Shown here one piece after another: positions 37,171-46,382 of a DNA stretch of 64,000 nt. The stretch lies in assembly GCA_947244325.1 (NCBI GenBank), contig CAMXJY010000001.1, forward strand, positions 295,289 to 359,288, given 5' to 3'. Positions within the stretch are counted from its first letter, which is position 1, and each line of letters opens with the position of its first letter. The position numbers and the translations under genes are program-made. The stretch comes from an uncultured Clostridium sp. (lineage in GTDB: Bacteria; Bacillota; Clostridia; TANB77; CAG-508). The notes beneath the pieces are model-generated. The model made no database searches. It was given only the letters and a program-made list of their open reading frames with translations, and was not told the DNA's origin.

Positions 37171-38556
37171 CTAAAATCTAAAGTATAAAAACGGATTAAA
37201 TGAGCTATCTACTATATAACTTGTAGAAATCACTAATATGCATAATAAGCATATTGGTTCTAAAATATTTATAAGCTTTTGATTATTCACTTTAGTAATA
37301 ATATTCTTTAAAATTGGTGTAGCACCAATTATTCCTAAAACAATCACTATAAAATAACTTTTTAAATAATATATACTTTCAAGTGAAACTATACTATTTG
37401 TATTTATTCCAACAAGTCCACCTATATTTTGCATAATCACATTTATATTTTCTCCACTAAATATGATAAAACTAATCATAACAGTTATTAAAGTATATAT
37501 TCTTGAAAATATTTTAGGAATTTTTTTAAAATATTTTTCTAAAAATACTTTTTCTATTATCAATAATATTCCAAAGTAAAGTCCCCAAATTATAAAATTC
37601 CAAGCTGCACCATGCCATAAACCAGTTAAAATCCATACTATCAAAATATTCCTAATCCATTTTAAAGTTTCTACTCTATTTCCACCAAGAGGAATATATA
37701 TATAATCTCTAAACCATAAGCTTAATGAAATATGCCATCTCTTCCAAAATTCTCTTATACTTGATGCTATGTATGGATAATTAAAGTTTTCAAATATTTC
37801 AAATCCAAACATTTTTCCAAGTCCAATTGCCATATCTGAATATCCTGAAAAATCAAAATATATTTGAAGCATATTAGCAATTGCATATAACCAATAGAAT
37901 AAAACACTATTATCATAGCTTATTAAAAATTTACTACATAATTCACCTAATACATTTGAAATTAGTACTTTTTTACCTAATCCTATTATAAATCTTCTAA
38001 CACCTAAAGAAAATTTTGAAAATGTATGACTTCTATCTTCCAATTGTTTTTCTATATCTTTATATCTTACTATTGGACCTGCTATTAATTGCGGAAATAA
38101 CGAAATATAGGTTGCAAGTTTTAAAATATTTTTTTGTACTTTTGTATCTTCTTTATATACATCAATTATATAACTAATTAACTGAAATACATAAAAAGAT
38201 ATTCCTATTGGTAAAACTACATATATAAAATCTATTTTTTTGTATAACCATAAATTTATATTTTGTATTAAAAAATTCGCATATTTAAAATAAATTAAAG
38301 TACCTATATTTATAACAATAGATAATATCAAAAATAACGTTTTATATTTTTTATATCTATACATACAAATTCCTAAAATATATGTACAAATTATAAGTAA
38401 TGTCATTATATAGATATATTTAGGTTCTCCATAAAAATAGAATAAAAAAGATACTATTAGTAAAACTACATTTTTATATTTTTTAGGTGCTATATAATAA
38501 ATAACAAGTACAATAGGTAAAAAATAAAATAAAAATGTTATGCTTGAAAATACCAT
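37171..38556 (-). CDS. MBOAT family O-acyltransferase (AlgI/DltB-like)
   Basis: A 461-residue membrane protein with about eleven helices. It has the MBOAT core: an SFYVFQ segment, LIAGPIVRYKDIE, SIREFWKRWHISLSLWFRDYIYIPLGG and the catalytic His in LTGLWHGAAWNFIIWG. Such proteins move acetyl or other acyl groups across the membrane onto polysaccharide or teichoic acid. The DHHW gene follows directly and would complete the transfer outside. The combination is that of AlgI plus AlgX/AlgJ-like partners. Confidence 0.92.
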   Translation of the reverse strand: MVFSSITFLFYFLPIVLVIYYIAPKKYKNVVLLIVSFLFYFYGEPKYIYIMTLLIICTYILGICMYRYKKYKTLFLILSIVINIGTLIYFKYANFLIQNINLWLYKKIDFIYVVLPIGISFYVFQLISYIIDVYKEDTKVQKNILKLATYISLFPQLIAGPIVRYKDIEKQLEDRSHTFSKFSLGVRRFIIGLGKKVLISNVLGELCSKFLISYDNSVLFYWLYAIANMLQIYFDFSGYSDMAIGLGKMFGFEIFENFNYPYIASSIREFWKRWHISLSLWFRDYIYIPLGGNRVETLKWIRNILIVWILTGLWHGAAWNFIIWGLYFGILLIIEKVFLEKYFKKIPKIFSRIYTLITVMISFIIFSGENINVIMQNIGGLVGINTNSIVSLESIYYLKSYFIVIVLGIIGATPILKNIITKVNNQKLINILEPICLLCILVISTSYIVDSSFNPFLYFRF

Positions 38557-38625
38557 AAATTTGCTCCTTATATAAATGGCTTAGCTAGTGGTTTTATCAT
38601 TTACAAACGTATACATTATAATAAA

Positions 38626-38658
38626 ATATATCGCCTATTATATTGGCGATATATTTCA
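38626..38658 (-). terminator. Intrinsic terminator
   Basis: ATATATCGCC, a loop and GGCGATATAT, then TTTTATT on the minus strand, after the 38669 gene. Confidence 0.6.
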
Positions 38659-38668
38659 TTTTATTATA

Positions 38669-39265
38669 TTAATACATTTCAAGTGGTAATTCAGCCTCTT
38701 CTTCTGTCTTAGTATATTCTTGTCCAACCTCTCCTGCTAATTCTTTGAATTTTTCATACACTGGTTTTCCCCATTCTTCACTAGACATTACAAGACAAAC
38801 TACATTTCCACTGTTTGTTACATATAATTTTTCTGCTGAAACACAAATCCATTTTCTTGTATCTACTTTTTCACTTATGTCTTTTGCAACTTTATTTGCA
38901 TCTATACCATCTTTTACTTTGGCAAGAACAAATGAATATGCTTGAGAACTCATTAAAGGTTCAGATGATACAAGATATTCTAAATCGTTACCATTTTCAA
39001 GACCAGTAAATACTTGTACCATTGTATTATCTGTAACATCTATTGTTTGAGTTTGTAAATTTGGTAAATCATCATTACCTTCATACACCTTATCTACTAT
39101 TTTTTCTAAATCTTGCGCACTTGTAATTTCACCTAATTTTGAAGTATTTCCACTTGTTTGTTTCGCATTCATTGCTACAACAACTATAGCTATTATAACA
39201 ATTATTATAGCTGCTGCAATCAGTATTTTAACCCAATTTTTCATATTTACCTCCACCTTAATCAT
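38669..39265 (-). CDS. Membrane-anchored hypothetical protein
   Basis: A 198-residue protein with an N-terminal transmembrane helix (about 12-31) and an extracellular domain of about 160 residues. It resembles the DUF4358 type (small secreted domain with KVKDGIDANKVAKDISE and a late VVCLVMSSEE), though I hold that loosely. The start could be the second ATG (residue 8), which is closer to the GGAGGT site. No partner is evident; the gene stands alone with its own terminator. Confidence 0.5.
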   Translation of the reverse strand: MIKVEVNMKNWVKILIAAAIIIVIIAIVVVAMNAKQTSGNTSKLGEITSAQDLEKIVDKVYEGNDDLPNLQTQTIDVTDNTMVQVFTGLENGNDLEYLVSSEPLMSSQAYSFVLAKVKDGIDANKVAKDISEKVDTRKWICVSAEKLYVTNSGNVVCLVMSSEEWGKPVYEKFKELAGEVGQEYTKTEEEAELPLEMY

Positions 39266-39416
39266 AAATAATTTCTTATTTTATTTATATTCTTATATAT
39301 TACAGTGCCATTATACTATATCTTATATTTATTTTCAAATATTCATCTGATTTTTTATATATAAATTATAATCAGTGTAACTTTATTATAAATTATAGCT
39401 ATTTTAAATTTATTTT

Positions 39417-40133
39417 CTACATTCTACATATCATTTCGTAAAATCCAGGTATAGCAGATGTAGCTAGAATTTGTAATACTGTAGCAAAATCAATAATTAT
39501 ATGTCCAACCATTATAGGTAATGGATTTCTTTTGTTATAATAATACCAACATAAAATTAGTGTTAATGGTAAAAATGAAATAAATCTATATATAATATAT
39601 TTAAAATCAAACAATGTTGGTATAAAACAGTGTTGTAAGGCAAAAAAGAAAGCTGAAATTCCTATTGCTAAAAACTTATTTCGTATTTGATTAACACCAC
39701 ATCCTAAATACAATCCTTCTTCTGCTAAAGCAGTTGTTATTGGTAATATTAAAACATTTATAATTGCTAACGCCAAAGGTAAAGGCATTATCATCATAGG
39801 TGCTACATAAGGAATAACTCCATAGCAAATATATCCTGCTAAATACATTCCAATCATTCCTACAACTAATATTAAAATGGAAATTCCTACAATTTGTCTA
39901 ATTTTTGTCTTTCCTTTTTGATAATTTATTAAACTACAATAATCACTATTATTTTTTTTAGTAGCATAACATAGAACAAATATAAGAATAATATTCACTA
40001 AGCTAGCTATGATAGACCACCACTTACTTATATCTTCTAATTTTTGTCCAGTTATTATTGTAACTATTATAAAAATGAGTACAAAAACAAGACAACGAAT
40101 TGGAAGTAAATATACCATATTTTTATTTTTCAT
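39417..40133 (-). CDS. CPBP family intramembrane metalloprotease
   Basis: A 238-residue protein with about seven helices. The CPBP/Abi motifs are visible: EEGLYLGCGVNQIR (about residues 139-152; the family has EExxxR, so the Arg is shifted here), FFALQHCF (His in the FxxxH motif) and a late HIIIDFA. Related to Rce1 and bacteriocin self-immunity proteins. The role in this organism is unknown. Confidence 0.75.
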   Translation of the reverse strand: MKNKNMVYLLPIRCLVFVLIFIIVTIITGQKLEDISKWWSIIASLVNIILIFVLCYATKKNNSDYCSLINYQKGKTKIRQIVGISILILVVGMIGMYLAGYICYGVIPYVAPMMIMPLPLALAIINVLILPITTALAEEGLYLGCGVNQIRNKFLAIGISAFFFALQHCFIPTLFDFKYIIYRFISFLPLTLILCWYYYNKRNPLPIMVGHIIIDFATVLQILATSAIPGFYEMICRM

Positions 40134-40230
40134 AAATAAACACCTCTAAAAATTGCCATTTCTCTAGATGATTATAACATAAAAGACAGATATTTTTCAA
40201 TTATCTGTCCTTATTACTCAATAGAGTATA

Positions 40231-40641
40231 TTACCATTTAAAGATAGTATTAACTACAAAATATAATATTAACAATCCTACTGTACTAGCAATACTACCT
40301 GCAATTATCAAATAACATTTCACACACCTTTTAGCTGTACTAACATCATTATATACCGATTCAATTTTTTTATGGTCTAATTCTCTTGCAATGACTTCTG
40401 GTATCTCTGCTTCTTTTGCCATCTCATCCATACTAACATTAAATAAATTAGATAATTCTACTAATTTATCCATTTCTGGTGTTGTTTCTCCAAGTTCCCA
40501 CTTTGAAACAGTTTGTCTTGCTACATCAAGTCTGTTTCCTAGTTCCTCTTGAGATAACCCTGCTGCTTTTCTTAACTTAATTAGTTTTTCGTTAAATTTC
40601 ATGTTTTGCTCTTCCTTTCTACATAATTTGATATTAACCAA
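40231..40641 (-). CDS. XRE-type regulator with C-terminal membrane helix
   Basis: A 136-residue protein. I favour the internal ATG near residue 14, since a GGAAGAG site lies just before it. An HTH-3 domain (LRKAAGLSQEELGNRLDVARQTVSKWELG) is followed by a linker and one transmembrane helix at the C-terminus (about 112-131). This layout is frequent in Firmicutes and tethers the regulator to the membrane. A terminator of GACAGATA/TATCTGTC lies at 40183-40209. Confidence 0.8.
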   Translation of the reverse strand: MVNIKLCRKEEQNMKFNEKLIKLRKAAGLSQEELGNRLDVARQTVSKWELGETTPEMDKLVELSNLFNVSMDEMAKEAEIPEVIARELDHKKIESVYNDVSTAKRCVKCYLIIAGSIASTVGLLILYFVVNTIFKW

Positions 40642-40742
40642 TATCTATTATTATTGTAGAATTTTCTCGCACCTATTTCTACCATTTTATACTGGAATAT
40701 TGACACTTAAACCTAACATTATATAAAAATTGTAATTTTATA

Positions 40743-40952
40743 TTATTGTTTGTTTTCTTCAATTGCCTTTTTACTATTTCTATATAGCATACTAAATACT
40801 AATCCAATTAGCATTGGTATAACTGCATATCCTGCATTGTTTACTTTATGAGTAAGACATAAAATTGCTCCAATAATAGTTAATGCAAAAAATATTAAAT
40901 ATAGTATAAAAAATATTTTCTTTTTTAATTCTTCTCTTTTTAAATCTATCAA
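40743..40952 (-). CDS. Small two-helix membrane protein
   Basis: A 69-residue protein with a charged N-terminus, two transmembrane segments (about 13-30 and 38-56) and a basic tail; a GGAG site precedes the start. No known family. It lies downstream of the flavin-binding protein gene by 31 bases and may share its transcript. Confidence 0.55.
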   Translation of the reverse strand: MIDLKREELKKKIFFILYLIFFALTIIGAILCLTHKVNNAGYAVIPMLIGLVFSMLYRNSKKAIEENKQ

Positions 40953-40983
40953 ATTTATCTCCTTTATAAATTGACTATCTATT

Positions 40984-41403
40984 TTACTTTAACTCAAAAT
41001 TTTCTGTTTTCAAATCACAATAATATCTACCACTTGTAGCAGTAAATTTTAAAACACAATAATCTGAATCAGTTACACCTTTTTTATAAAATATTGTATC
41101 TCCCTTTTGCCAAATCATATTTTTAGTTTCTTGGTCTGTTAATACTTCCATTTTACCTTTTAGCATAACACCAACATATTTAATTAGTCCTTTATGATAA
41201 AAGTATATACTAGCATTAGGATTGTCTTGATAGTGTTTTGCTCTCATAGATGAAGTATTAGTAGAAAAATAAAATTCTTTTAATCCATTTCTTTTTCTAG
41301 GTTTTAGCATTGCTTTTACATTAGGATAATTTTCATCATCAATAGAACATATAAAACTAACTTTTTGTTTATCAATAAAATTTTCTATTTCCTTTAAATT
41401 CAT
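40984..41403 (-). CDS. Pyridoxamine 5'-phosphate oxidase family protein
   Basis: A 139-residue split-barrel flavin-binding-like protein: SFICSIDDENYPNVKAML strands, FYFSTNTSSMRAKHYQDNPNASIYF (the typical nucleotide-phosphate contact), and a late strand pattern. Such small members often bind FMN or F420-like cofactors and act as reductases or sensors of unknown substrate. The length is typical. Confidence 0.8.
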   Translation of the reverse strand: MNLKEIENFIDKQKVSFICSIDDENYPNVKAMLKPRKRNGLKEFYFSTNTSSMRAKHYQDNPNASIYFYHKGLIKYVGVMLKGKMEVLTDQETKNMIWQKGDTIFYKKGVTDSDYCVLKFTATSGRYYCDLKTENFELK

Positions 41404-41439
41404 AATACTTCATCTACCTTTCATATTATAATTTTGCAG

Positions 41440-41664
41440 TTACTTTGTATTATTACTATTATCTTGTTTTATTGATAAACCTACTGTCATACCTATCCCC
41501 ATACCTATACTTATCCCAAAACACATACAAATAGCAACATTATTTATTAAAATTCCTACTACCGTTCCGACTGCTACTCCAAAACACATTCCTAAACTCA
41601 TACCAATTGCCATATAATTTTCTTCTTTTTCTTCGTTAATTTCTGTATTTTTTTCTTTATCCAT
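41440..41664 (-). CDS. Glycine-zipper small membrane protein
   Basis: A 74-residue protein with an acidic Lys/Glu-rich N-terminus and two Gly-rich helices made of MGIGM and GVAVGTVVG-like repeats (about 17-63), then a short polar end. Glycine-zipper helices pack tightly or oligomerise in membranes. Toxin-like or spacer roles are possible; function unknown. Confidence 0.5.
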   Translation of the reverse strand: MDKEKNTEINEEKEENYMAIGMSLGMCFGVAVGTVVGILINNVAICMCFGISIGMGIGMTVGLSIKQDNSNNTK

Positions 41665-41734
41665 AAACTTTATATCTCCTTTATATATTGTAATTTGTCT
41701 TTTAAATCTTCTATTATATTAGAACTCCGTATTG

Positions 41735-42319
41735 TTATATTTTTTGCTTCATTAATCCATGCTTGTTACAATAAATATATAATGTTATATTATTCAAATT
41801 TGGAATTCTCACTTCATTTTCTCCTTCAGCATACAATTTAATTATCTCAAACTTATTATATCTTGAATAAGCCACAAAAGAAATATAATGTTCTTTTTTC
41901 ATTTCATGATTTATTCTAATTAACAACTCATCTTCTACCTTTTCTATAATTATTTTATGTGTATCATTTACTTCCTCTGCTTCTAATTCAGGTAGTGTAA
42001 TACCACAACAAGTTATTACTGCTTTCCCCATTGAATGTATTATATTTCCACAAATAGGACAAACATATAATTCAGATTTTTCTATATTACTTGCTTTATT
42101 GCTGTTTATCACATAATCTCCTGATATTAATTCTATTACTGATATATTCAAAGCTTTTGCAAGTGGTTCTATAAGTGTAATATCTGACAAGCCTTTTGAT
42201 GTCTCCCATTTTGAAATAGCTTTATCAGTTACTCCTATAATATTTGCTAATTCTAATTGCGTTAAATTTTTCTTTTCTCTAAGTTCTTTTATAATTTTAC
42301 CTGTTACATAATTGTTCAT
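41735..42319 (-). CDS. XRE regulator fused to a desulfoferrodoxin-like domain
   Basis: A 194-residue fusion. N-terminal HTH-3 domain (about 5-60, KNLTQLELANIIGVTDKAISKWE), then CPICGNIIHSMG (rubredoxin-like CxxC) and TCCGITLPELEAEE, followed by HEMKKEHYISFVAY and a C-terminal YCNKHGL. The second half follows the superoxide-reductase/neelaredoxin pattern with metal-binding His and Cys (HYISF and CNxH). A redox- or metal-sensing transcription factor is likely. Similar fusions are common in anaerobic Clostridia; targets are unknown. Confidence 0.78.
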   Translation of the reverse strand: MNNYVTGKIIKELREKKNLTQLELANIIGVTDKAISKWETSKGLSDITLIEPLAKALNISVIELISGDYVINSNKASNIEKSELYVCPICGNIIHSMGKAVITCCGITLPELEAEEVNDTHKIIIEKVEDELLIRINHEMKKEHYISFVAYSRYNKFEIIKLYAEGENEVRIPNLNNITLYIYCNKHGLMKQKI

Positions 42320-42434
42320 TATTATCCCTCCTAGTATAAAATTATAAATTATTTTTCCAACATTAACAACCTACTTATCGTGGAGAACATATCCATATTA
42401 TAAATTGTAATTTCTCGAGATGAATATATACTTA

Positions 42435-43286
42435 TTATTTCATATTCCAACTACCACCTTTACTTTCATAGTAATCTTGTAATGCTCGTATTACTTCTGG
42501 TGCAGTTTTAAATGATTGTATATCAATTTCATTATATATTTCTTCATTCCCTTTCTTCTCAATTATTTTTCCATCTTCTCTAATCTTTATATAAAACTTT
42601 TCTTCTATTCCCTCTAATTCACAAGTAATTGATGCTTCTGTTGTTAAATTATATGATTTCGGAAAAACAGTAAAATAGCCAACAAAAGCCACTAACACTA
42701 TGGTAGCGATATAAATTACTTTCTTATTTGATTTTTTGAAAAATAAAATAAAAAGTATAGTTAAAAATACAATATCTAAAATAGTTTGCAATAATTGAGT
42801 ATGTGAATAATGAAATTTTAAGCAATTATTTACTGTGTCACTAAACATTCCTGCAACTGGCAAAGCATAGAGAAAACTACTATATATTTTTTTATCATTA
42901 TTCCAAAAATAAAGTATATATGCTACTATTCCACATAAAATAGAAATTCCAATCCAATAAAATAAATGATCCCATTGAAATATTTTATCTACAGTAATCG
43001 TTGGATTAATTAAATCAATTATACCTTGTAATAAGTAATATCCAATACACATATTTGTCAAATATAAAAAAGCATTAATCATAGCATTTTTGTTTGAACT
43101 ACTCAAATATATTATAATTGTTGTTGAAAATATCCAAAATCCAAAAGCTCCTGCAATAGAACTTAATCCCCATAAATCATTGTTTGGTAATAAATTTACT
43201 AATTCCGTTATGATTCCCACAACAAATCCAAATATAACAACTACAATATATGATTTTTTAGTATCTTTCAATTTTAATTTCTCCAT
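42435..43286 (-). CDS. Polytopic membrane protein with extracytoplasmic tail
   Basis: A 283-residue protein with about seven transmembrane segments (to about residue 220), then a soluble C-terminal domain of about 65 residues ending in a Lys/Gly/Trp-rich stretch. No recognised family. A short GGAGAT site precedes the ATG. It is isolated between the regulator and tRNA-Asn. Confidence 0.5.
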   Translation of the reverse strand: MEKLKLKDTKKSYIVVVIFGFVVGIITELVNLLPNNDLWGLSSIAGAFGFWIFSTTIIIYLSSSNKNAMINAFLYLTNMCIGYYLLQGIIDLINPTITVDKIFQWDHLFYWIGISILCGIVAYILYFWNNDKKIYSSFLYALPVAGMFSDTVNNCLKFHYSHTQLLQTILDIVFLTILFILFFKKSNKKVIYIATIVLVAFVGYFTVFPKSYNLTTEASITCELEGIEEKFYIKIREDGKIIEKKGNEEIYNEIDIQSFKTAPEVIRALQDYYESKGGSWNMK

Positions 43287-43371
43287 TTTAATATCTCCTA
43301 TCTAAACAAAAAATTACTATTTATCTAACAGTTATAATATCAAATAAGTTAATAATTAGCAATAGAAAGTA

Positions 43372-43403
43372 AAATAAGAACACCACTTATATGTGGTGTT
43401 CTT
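43372..43403 (-). terminator. Terminator of tRNA-Asn
   Basis: AAGAACACCAC, loop and GTGGTGTTCTT followed by ATTTT on the minus strand. Confidence 0.8.
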
Positions 43404-43410
43404 ATTTTGG

Positions 43411-43483
43411 CTCCTCTTGTTGGACTCGAACCAACGACCTATCGGTTAACAGCCGAGCGCTCTACCAACTGAGCTAAAGAGGA
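43411..43483 (-). tRNA. tRNA-Asn (GTT)
   Basis: A 73-base cloverleaf on the minus strand. Acceptor TCCTCTT/AAGAGGA, anticodon GTT, T-loop TTCGAGT, discriminator G, encoded CCA at 43410-43408, terminator downstream. Its 5' half is repeated 141 bases further upstream. Confidence 0.95.
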
Positions 43484-43662
43484 ATATCACTTTTTAGTCT
43501 TGTATTACAATTAATTTTTCTTTACTCCAGTCGCTTGCGCAGCTACGCTTTCGCTTCGCATACTGACACTCTAATCGGCTTCGCCTTCAAGAGTCTCAGC
43601 ATCTACCAACTGAGCTAAAGAGGAATATCACTTTTTAGTTTTGTATTACAATTAGTTTTTCT
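43461..43662 (-). repeat. Partial duplication of the tRNA-Asn 5' part and promoter region
   Basis: The 61 bases at 43461-43521 recur at 43602-43662 with only about two differences; they contain the first 23 or so bases of the tRNA and its upstream flank. The 80 bases between are richer in G/C and contain short CGCTTCGC-like repeats. The distal copy cannot form a tRNA. Confidence 0.8.
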
Positions 43663-43775
43663 TTTTAATTTGTTGTAAGAATATATTTTTATTATATTCT
43701 TACAACAAAAAAATTATACATTATCCAATTATAATATTCAAGTTTTTTTATTATTTTTTTACATAATTTTAATAT

Positions 43776-44663
43776 TTATATATATCTTACTTTATCTTCC
43801 CATGATTTTATAAATTCTCTATCTATTTTTATATTATTATTTACTCCACTTCCAAGTTCTATTGTTGGTTTATTTTTTGCATGATAATCTGTTCCACCAG
43901 ACATATATTTATTATATTTTTTACATAGATTATATGCTTTTTGTTTTTCTTCTTCTGAAAATAATGTATATATACATTCCATACCATCAAGCTCTGTTGT
44001 ACTTAAAATTTCTTCTAATATCTCATCTTTGTTTTTAAATGGATATATGTATCCATGTGCTAAAAATGCTAATCCTCCTGCTTCATGTATTCTAGAAATT
44101 AATTCATTTATTTCAATTGAATCTTGTGTTTCATCTGCATAAAATGGACTATCAAAATTACTTTGATGAACTCTAAAAAAACTTGTTGGTGTAAATTCTC
44201 CTATTTCTTTTATTATATTATTATTTTCTTCATATTTTAATAATTCTGTTCCCATAACAAATGAAGCCCATTGTTTTGTTAAATCATTTCTATCTATATA
44301 AGTGCTAGATTCATCATATACTAATCCTAATTTGTTTGCTGCTTGTTTCATTTGCTCTAAAATCTCTTTTTGCATTTTTTCATCATCAACTTCATGAATT
44401 CTTATTTTTTTATAATCAATTCCATATCCTAAAATTTCTATTGGCACTCTTTTATAGCATGTTTTAAATTCAGAACCAATTATTATTTTTCCACTAAAAA
44501 ATTTTCTTAAGTGTGGTTTTTCTTCTAATTCATAATAAGCACCTACTGAATCATGATCTGTTATAGAAATTACTTCTAGTTTCTTTTCCTCTGCTTTTTT
44601 TAACAACTCTTCAACACTATCTGTTCCATCAGAATGATTTGTATGTATATGTAAATCTATCAT
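43776..44663 (-). CDS. PHP-domain phosphoesterase
   Basis: A 295-residue metal-dependent phosphoesterase of the TrpH/YciV-like PHP group. It starts with MIDLHIHTNHSDGTDS (metal His pair), then ISITDHDSVGAYYEL, LAFLAHGYIYPF and a late GGTDYHAKNK with Asp and His ligands. Related enzymes hydrolyse 3',5'-bisphosphate nucleotides or degrade oligonucleotide 5' ends. The insertion after about residue 100 makes it larger than the minimal family. Confidence 0.85.
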   Translation of the reverse strand: MIDLHIHTNHSDGTDSVEELLKKAEEKKLEVISITDHDSVGAYYELEEKPHLRKFFSGKIIIGSEFKTCYKRVPIEILGYGIDYKKIRIHEVDDEKMQKEILEQMKQAANKLGLVYDESSTYIDRNDLTKQWASFVMGTELLKYEENNNIIKEIGEFTPTSFFRVHQSNFDSPFYADETQDSIEINELISRIHEAGGLAFLAHGYIYPFKNKDEILEEILSTTELDGMECIYTLFSEEEKQKAYNLCKKYNKYMSGGTDYHAKNKPTIELGSGVNNNIKIDREFIKSWEDKVRYI

Positions 44664-44716
44664 TTTCTCACCTTTATAATTTTTATTTTTTTATAATGCA
44701 CTTAAATTCAACTTTC

Positions 44717-46141
44717 TTATTTATTCTCTGCCTTTTTATCTGCTTCTAATAAGCTATCTATTAATCCACAACATTCTCTACCTTCTCCACAATATCTATC
44801 AGTCATACATGTTGCTCCTAATCCCTTTCCTATAAGTGGTGCAACTTCAGATACTTGTTTTGCCATATCTTTTGCTACAAATCTTATTTGCCATTGAGCT
44901 TTATTACAACAACGTAATCTACATACCCATTGTATATTTCTAGCATTCATTGTTGTTACAACATTTAACATTTGATTTCCTAAGTAGAAATATACTAAAT
45001 CTGCTTCATAAACTCCTAATTTTTCAAACTTCTCTTTCATTTCTATATTTTTCTTAACAGCTTCTTGATATATATCATTTGCTTTAGCTTTTACTGTTTC
45101 TGGTGTTATATAATTATTCATATCCCACATAGGTAAAAATTCTGGAACTAATAATGAATGCATTCTATGACGTGTTAAATGTGTAAGTATTGCAAGTGAT
45201 ATAGGAATTTGAAAACTAAAGCTTACTTGTTCAAGTTCTCTTCTTTCTTCTTTATGCATTATTTCATACATCATCTTTTCTTTTGCTTTTTCATCTTTTT
45301 TAACTATATTATTTAAGATTTCTTTTGCTTTTTCTTTAGAACATTGATAATGATACATTATAGCACTTTCTAGTACAACATCATCTGCATTTGGTGTATA
45401 ACTTATCATATTTGTTTTTTCTATAATTTTTATTTCTGGTCTTTCTTCCATACTTTCTAAATATTCAAAACCAGTTTCTTCTTTTGGCTCTTGACTTTTA
45501 ATATTTGGAACTAAATATGGAACTTTTTCTTTTACTATTTTATATAAAGTTTCTCCTACTTTTTTCAAATCTGGAATTTTACTTAAATTGCTAAATCTTA
45601 ATGCTATAATCATTTTTTCTAATTCTCTAGCATTTACTCCCATAATAAAATTATCATGATAACTATAAGGTAAAATAAATCTTGCATCTTCTACATTTAC
45701 TTCTTTATCAACAATATCAGCATATGTATTAAATAACATTTTCATGTGTTTATTATATTCTTCTTTTAATTCTTCATTTTTTTCATGAATTTCTCCTGAT
45801 TTATTTCTAAATTCTGGAGTATAAAAACCAACTGTTCTAAAATCAACTTCTCTTCTTGATTTAACGGTAAATGATGTCATTCTATATCCTATTAAAGTTT
45901 GTTCAACTATAGGAGTCACATCACATAAAGCAAAAACTAAATAATCATGTTCAATAATTGATTTATGCCCCATTTTTATAATTCTTTTTACTAATTTTAA
46001 ATTACTTTCATAATCATTACAACTTTCTAATACTTCTATTACATTACCTGGAAATCTTGATAATTTTCCAGCTGCTGCTACATTTTGTATTCTCTGTTCT
46101 AATTCATCATTTGTACATCCACCTAATAATTCTATTTTCAT
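44717..46141 (-). CDS. thyX: Flavin-dependent thymidylate synthase, long form
   Basis: A 474-residue protein, about twice the 210-250 residues of typical ThyX. ThyX makes dTMP from dUMP using methylene-THF and FAD. The second half has LTRHRMHSLLVPEFLPMW, close to the RHRxxxxxxS signature, and VCRLRCCNKAQWQIR. The first half has a degenerate version, TLIGYRMTSFTVKSRREVDF. This looks like a tandem or fused ThyX, a form found in some Clostridia. The Cys-rich end (CMTDRYCGEGRECCG) is unusual. No thyA is seen in the window. Confidence 0.82.
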   Translation of the reverse strand: MKIELLGGCTNDELEQRIQNVAAAGKLSRFPGNVIEVLESCNDYESNLKLVKRIIKMGHKSIIEHDYLVFALCDVTPIVEQTLIGYRMTSFTVKSRREVDFRTVGFYTPEFRNKSGEIHEKNEELKEEYNKHMKMLFNTYADIVDKEVNVEDARFILPYSYHDNFIMGVNARELEKMIIALRFSNLSKIPDLKKVGETLYKIVKEKVPYLVPNIKSQEPKEETGFEYLESMEERPEIKIIEKTNMISYTPNADDVVLESAIMYHYQCSKEKAKEILNNIVKKDEKAKEKMMYEIMHKEERRELEQVSFSFQIPISLAILTHLTRHRMHSLLVPEFLPMWDMNNYITPETVKAKANDIYQEAVKKNIEMKEKFEKLGVYEADLVYFYLGNQMLNVVTTMNARNIQWVCRLRCCNKAQWQIRFVAKDMAKQVSEVAPLIGKGLGATCMTDRYCGEGRECCGLIDSLLEADKKAENK

Positions 46142-46242
46142 TTTTATTTCCTCTATATAAAATTATTTAGATTTTAATAGTTTACTTAACTAAAATCCAT
46201 CACACATTTTATATCATATATTTATTTATTCTTCAACAAAAA

Positions 46243-46313
46243 ATCTGATAATTTTTATCAGATTTTTGTTCCATAAAACAACAGTACCCACGCTTATCTA
46301 CGTAGGTACTGCT
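46243..46313 (-). terminator. Two terminator-like hairpins
   Basis: AATCTGATAA/TTATCAGATT with T-runs (46243-46270), and AGTACCTACG/CGTGGGTACT (46285-46313), between the 46383 gene and thyX. Confidence 0.65.
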
Positions 46314-46382
46314 GGTATAAAACAATCTAGCATATATCCAATCCTGTGCATCAAGAGTAAATTTATCTTCCAATACATGGTC

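Noticed and set aside
43522..43601. CRISPR-like or IS remnant between the tRNA-Asn copies
   Set aside because: There are no regularly spaced repeats and no transposase fragment.
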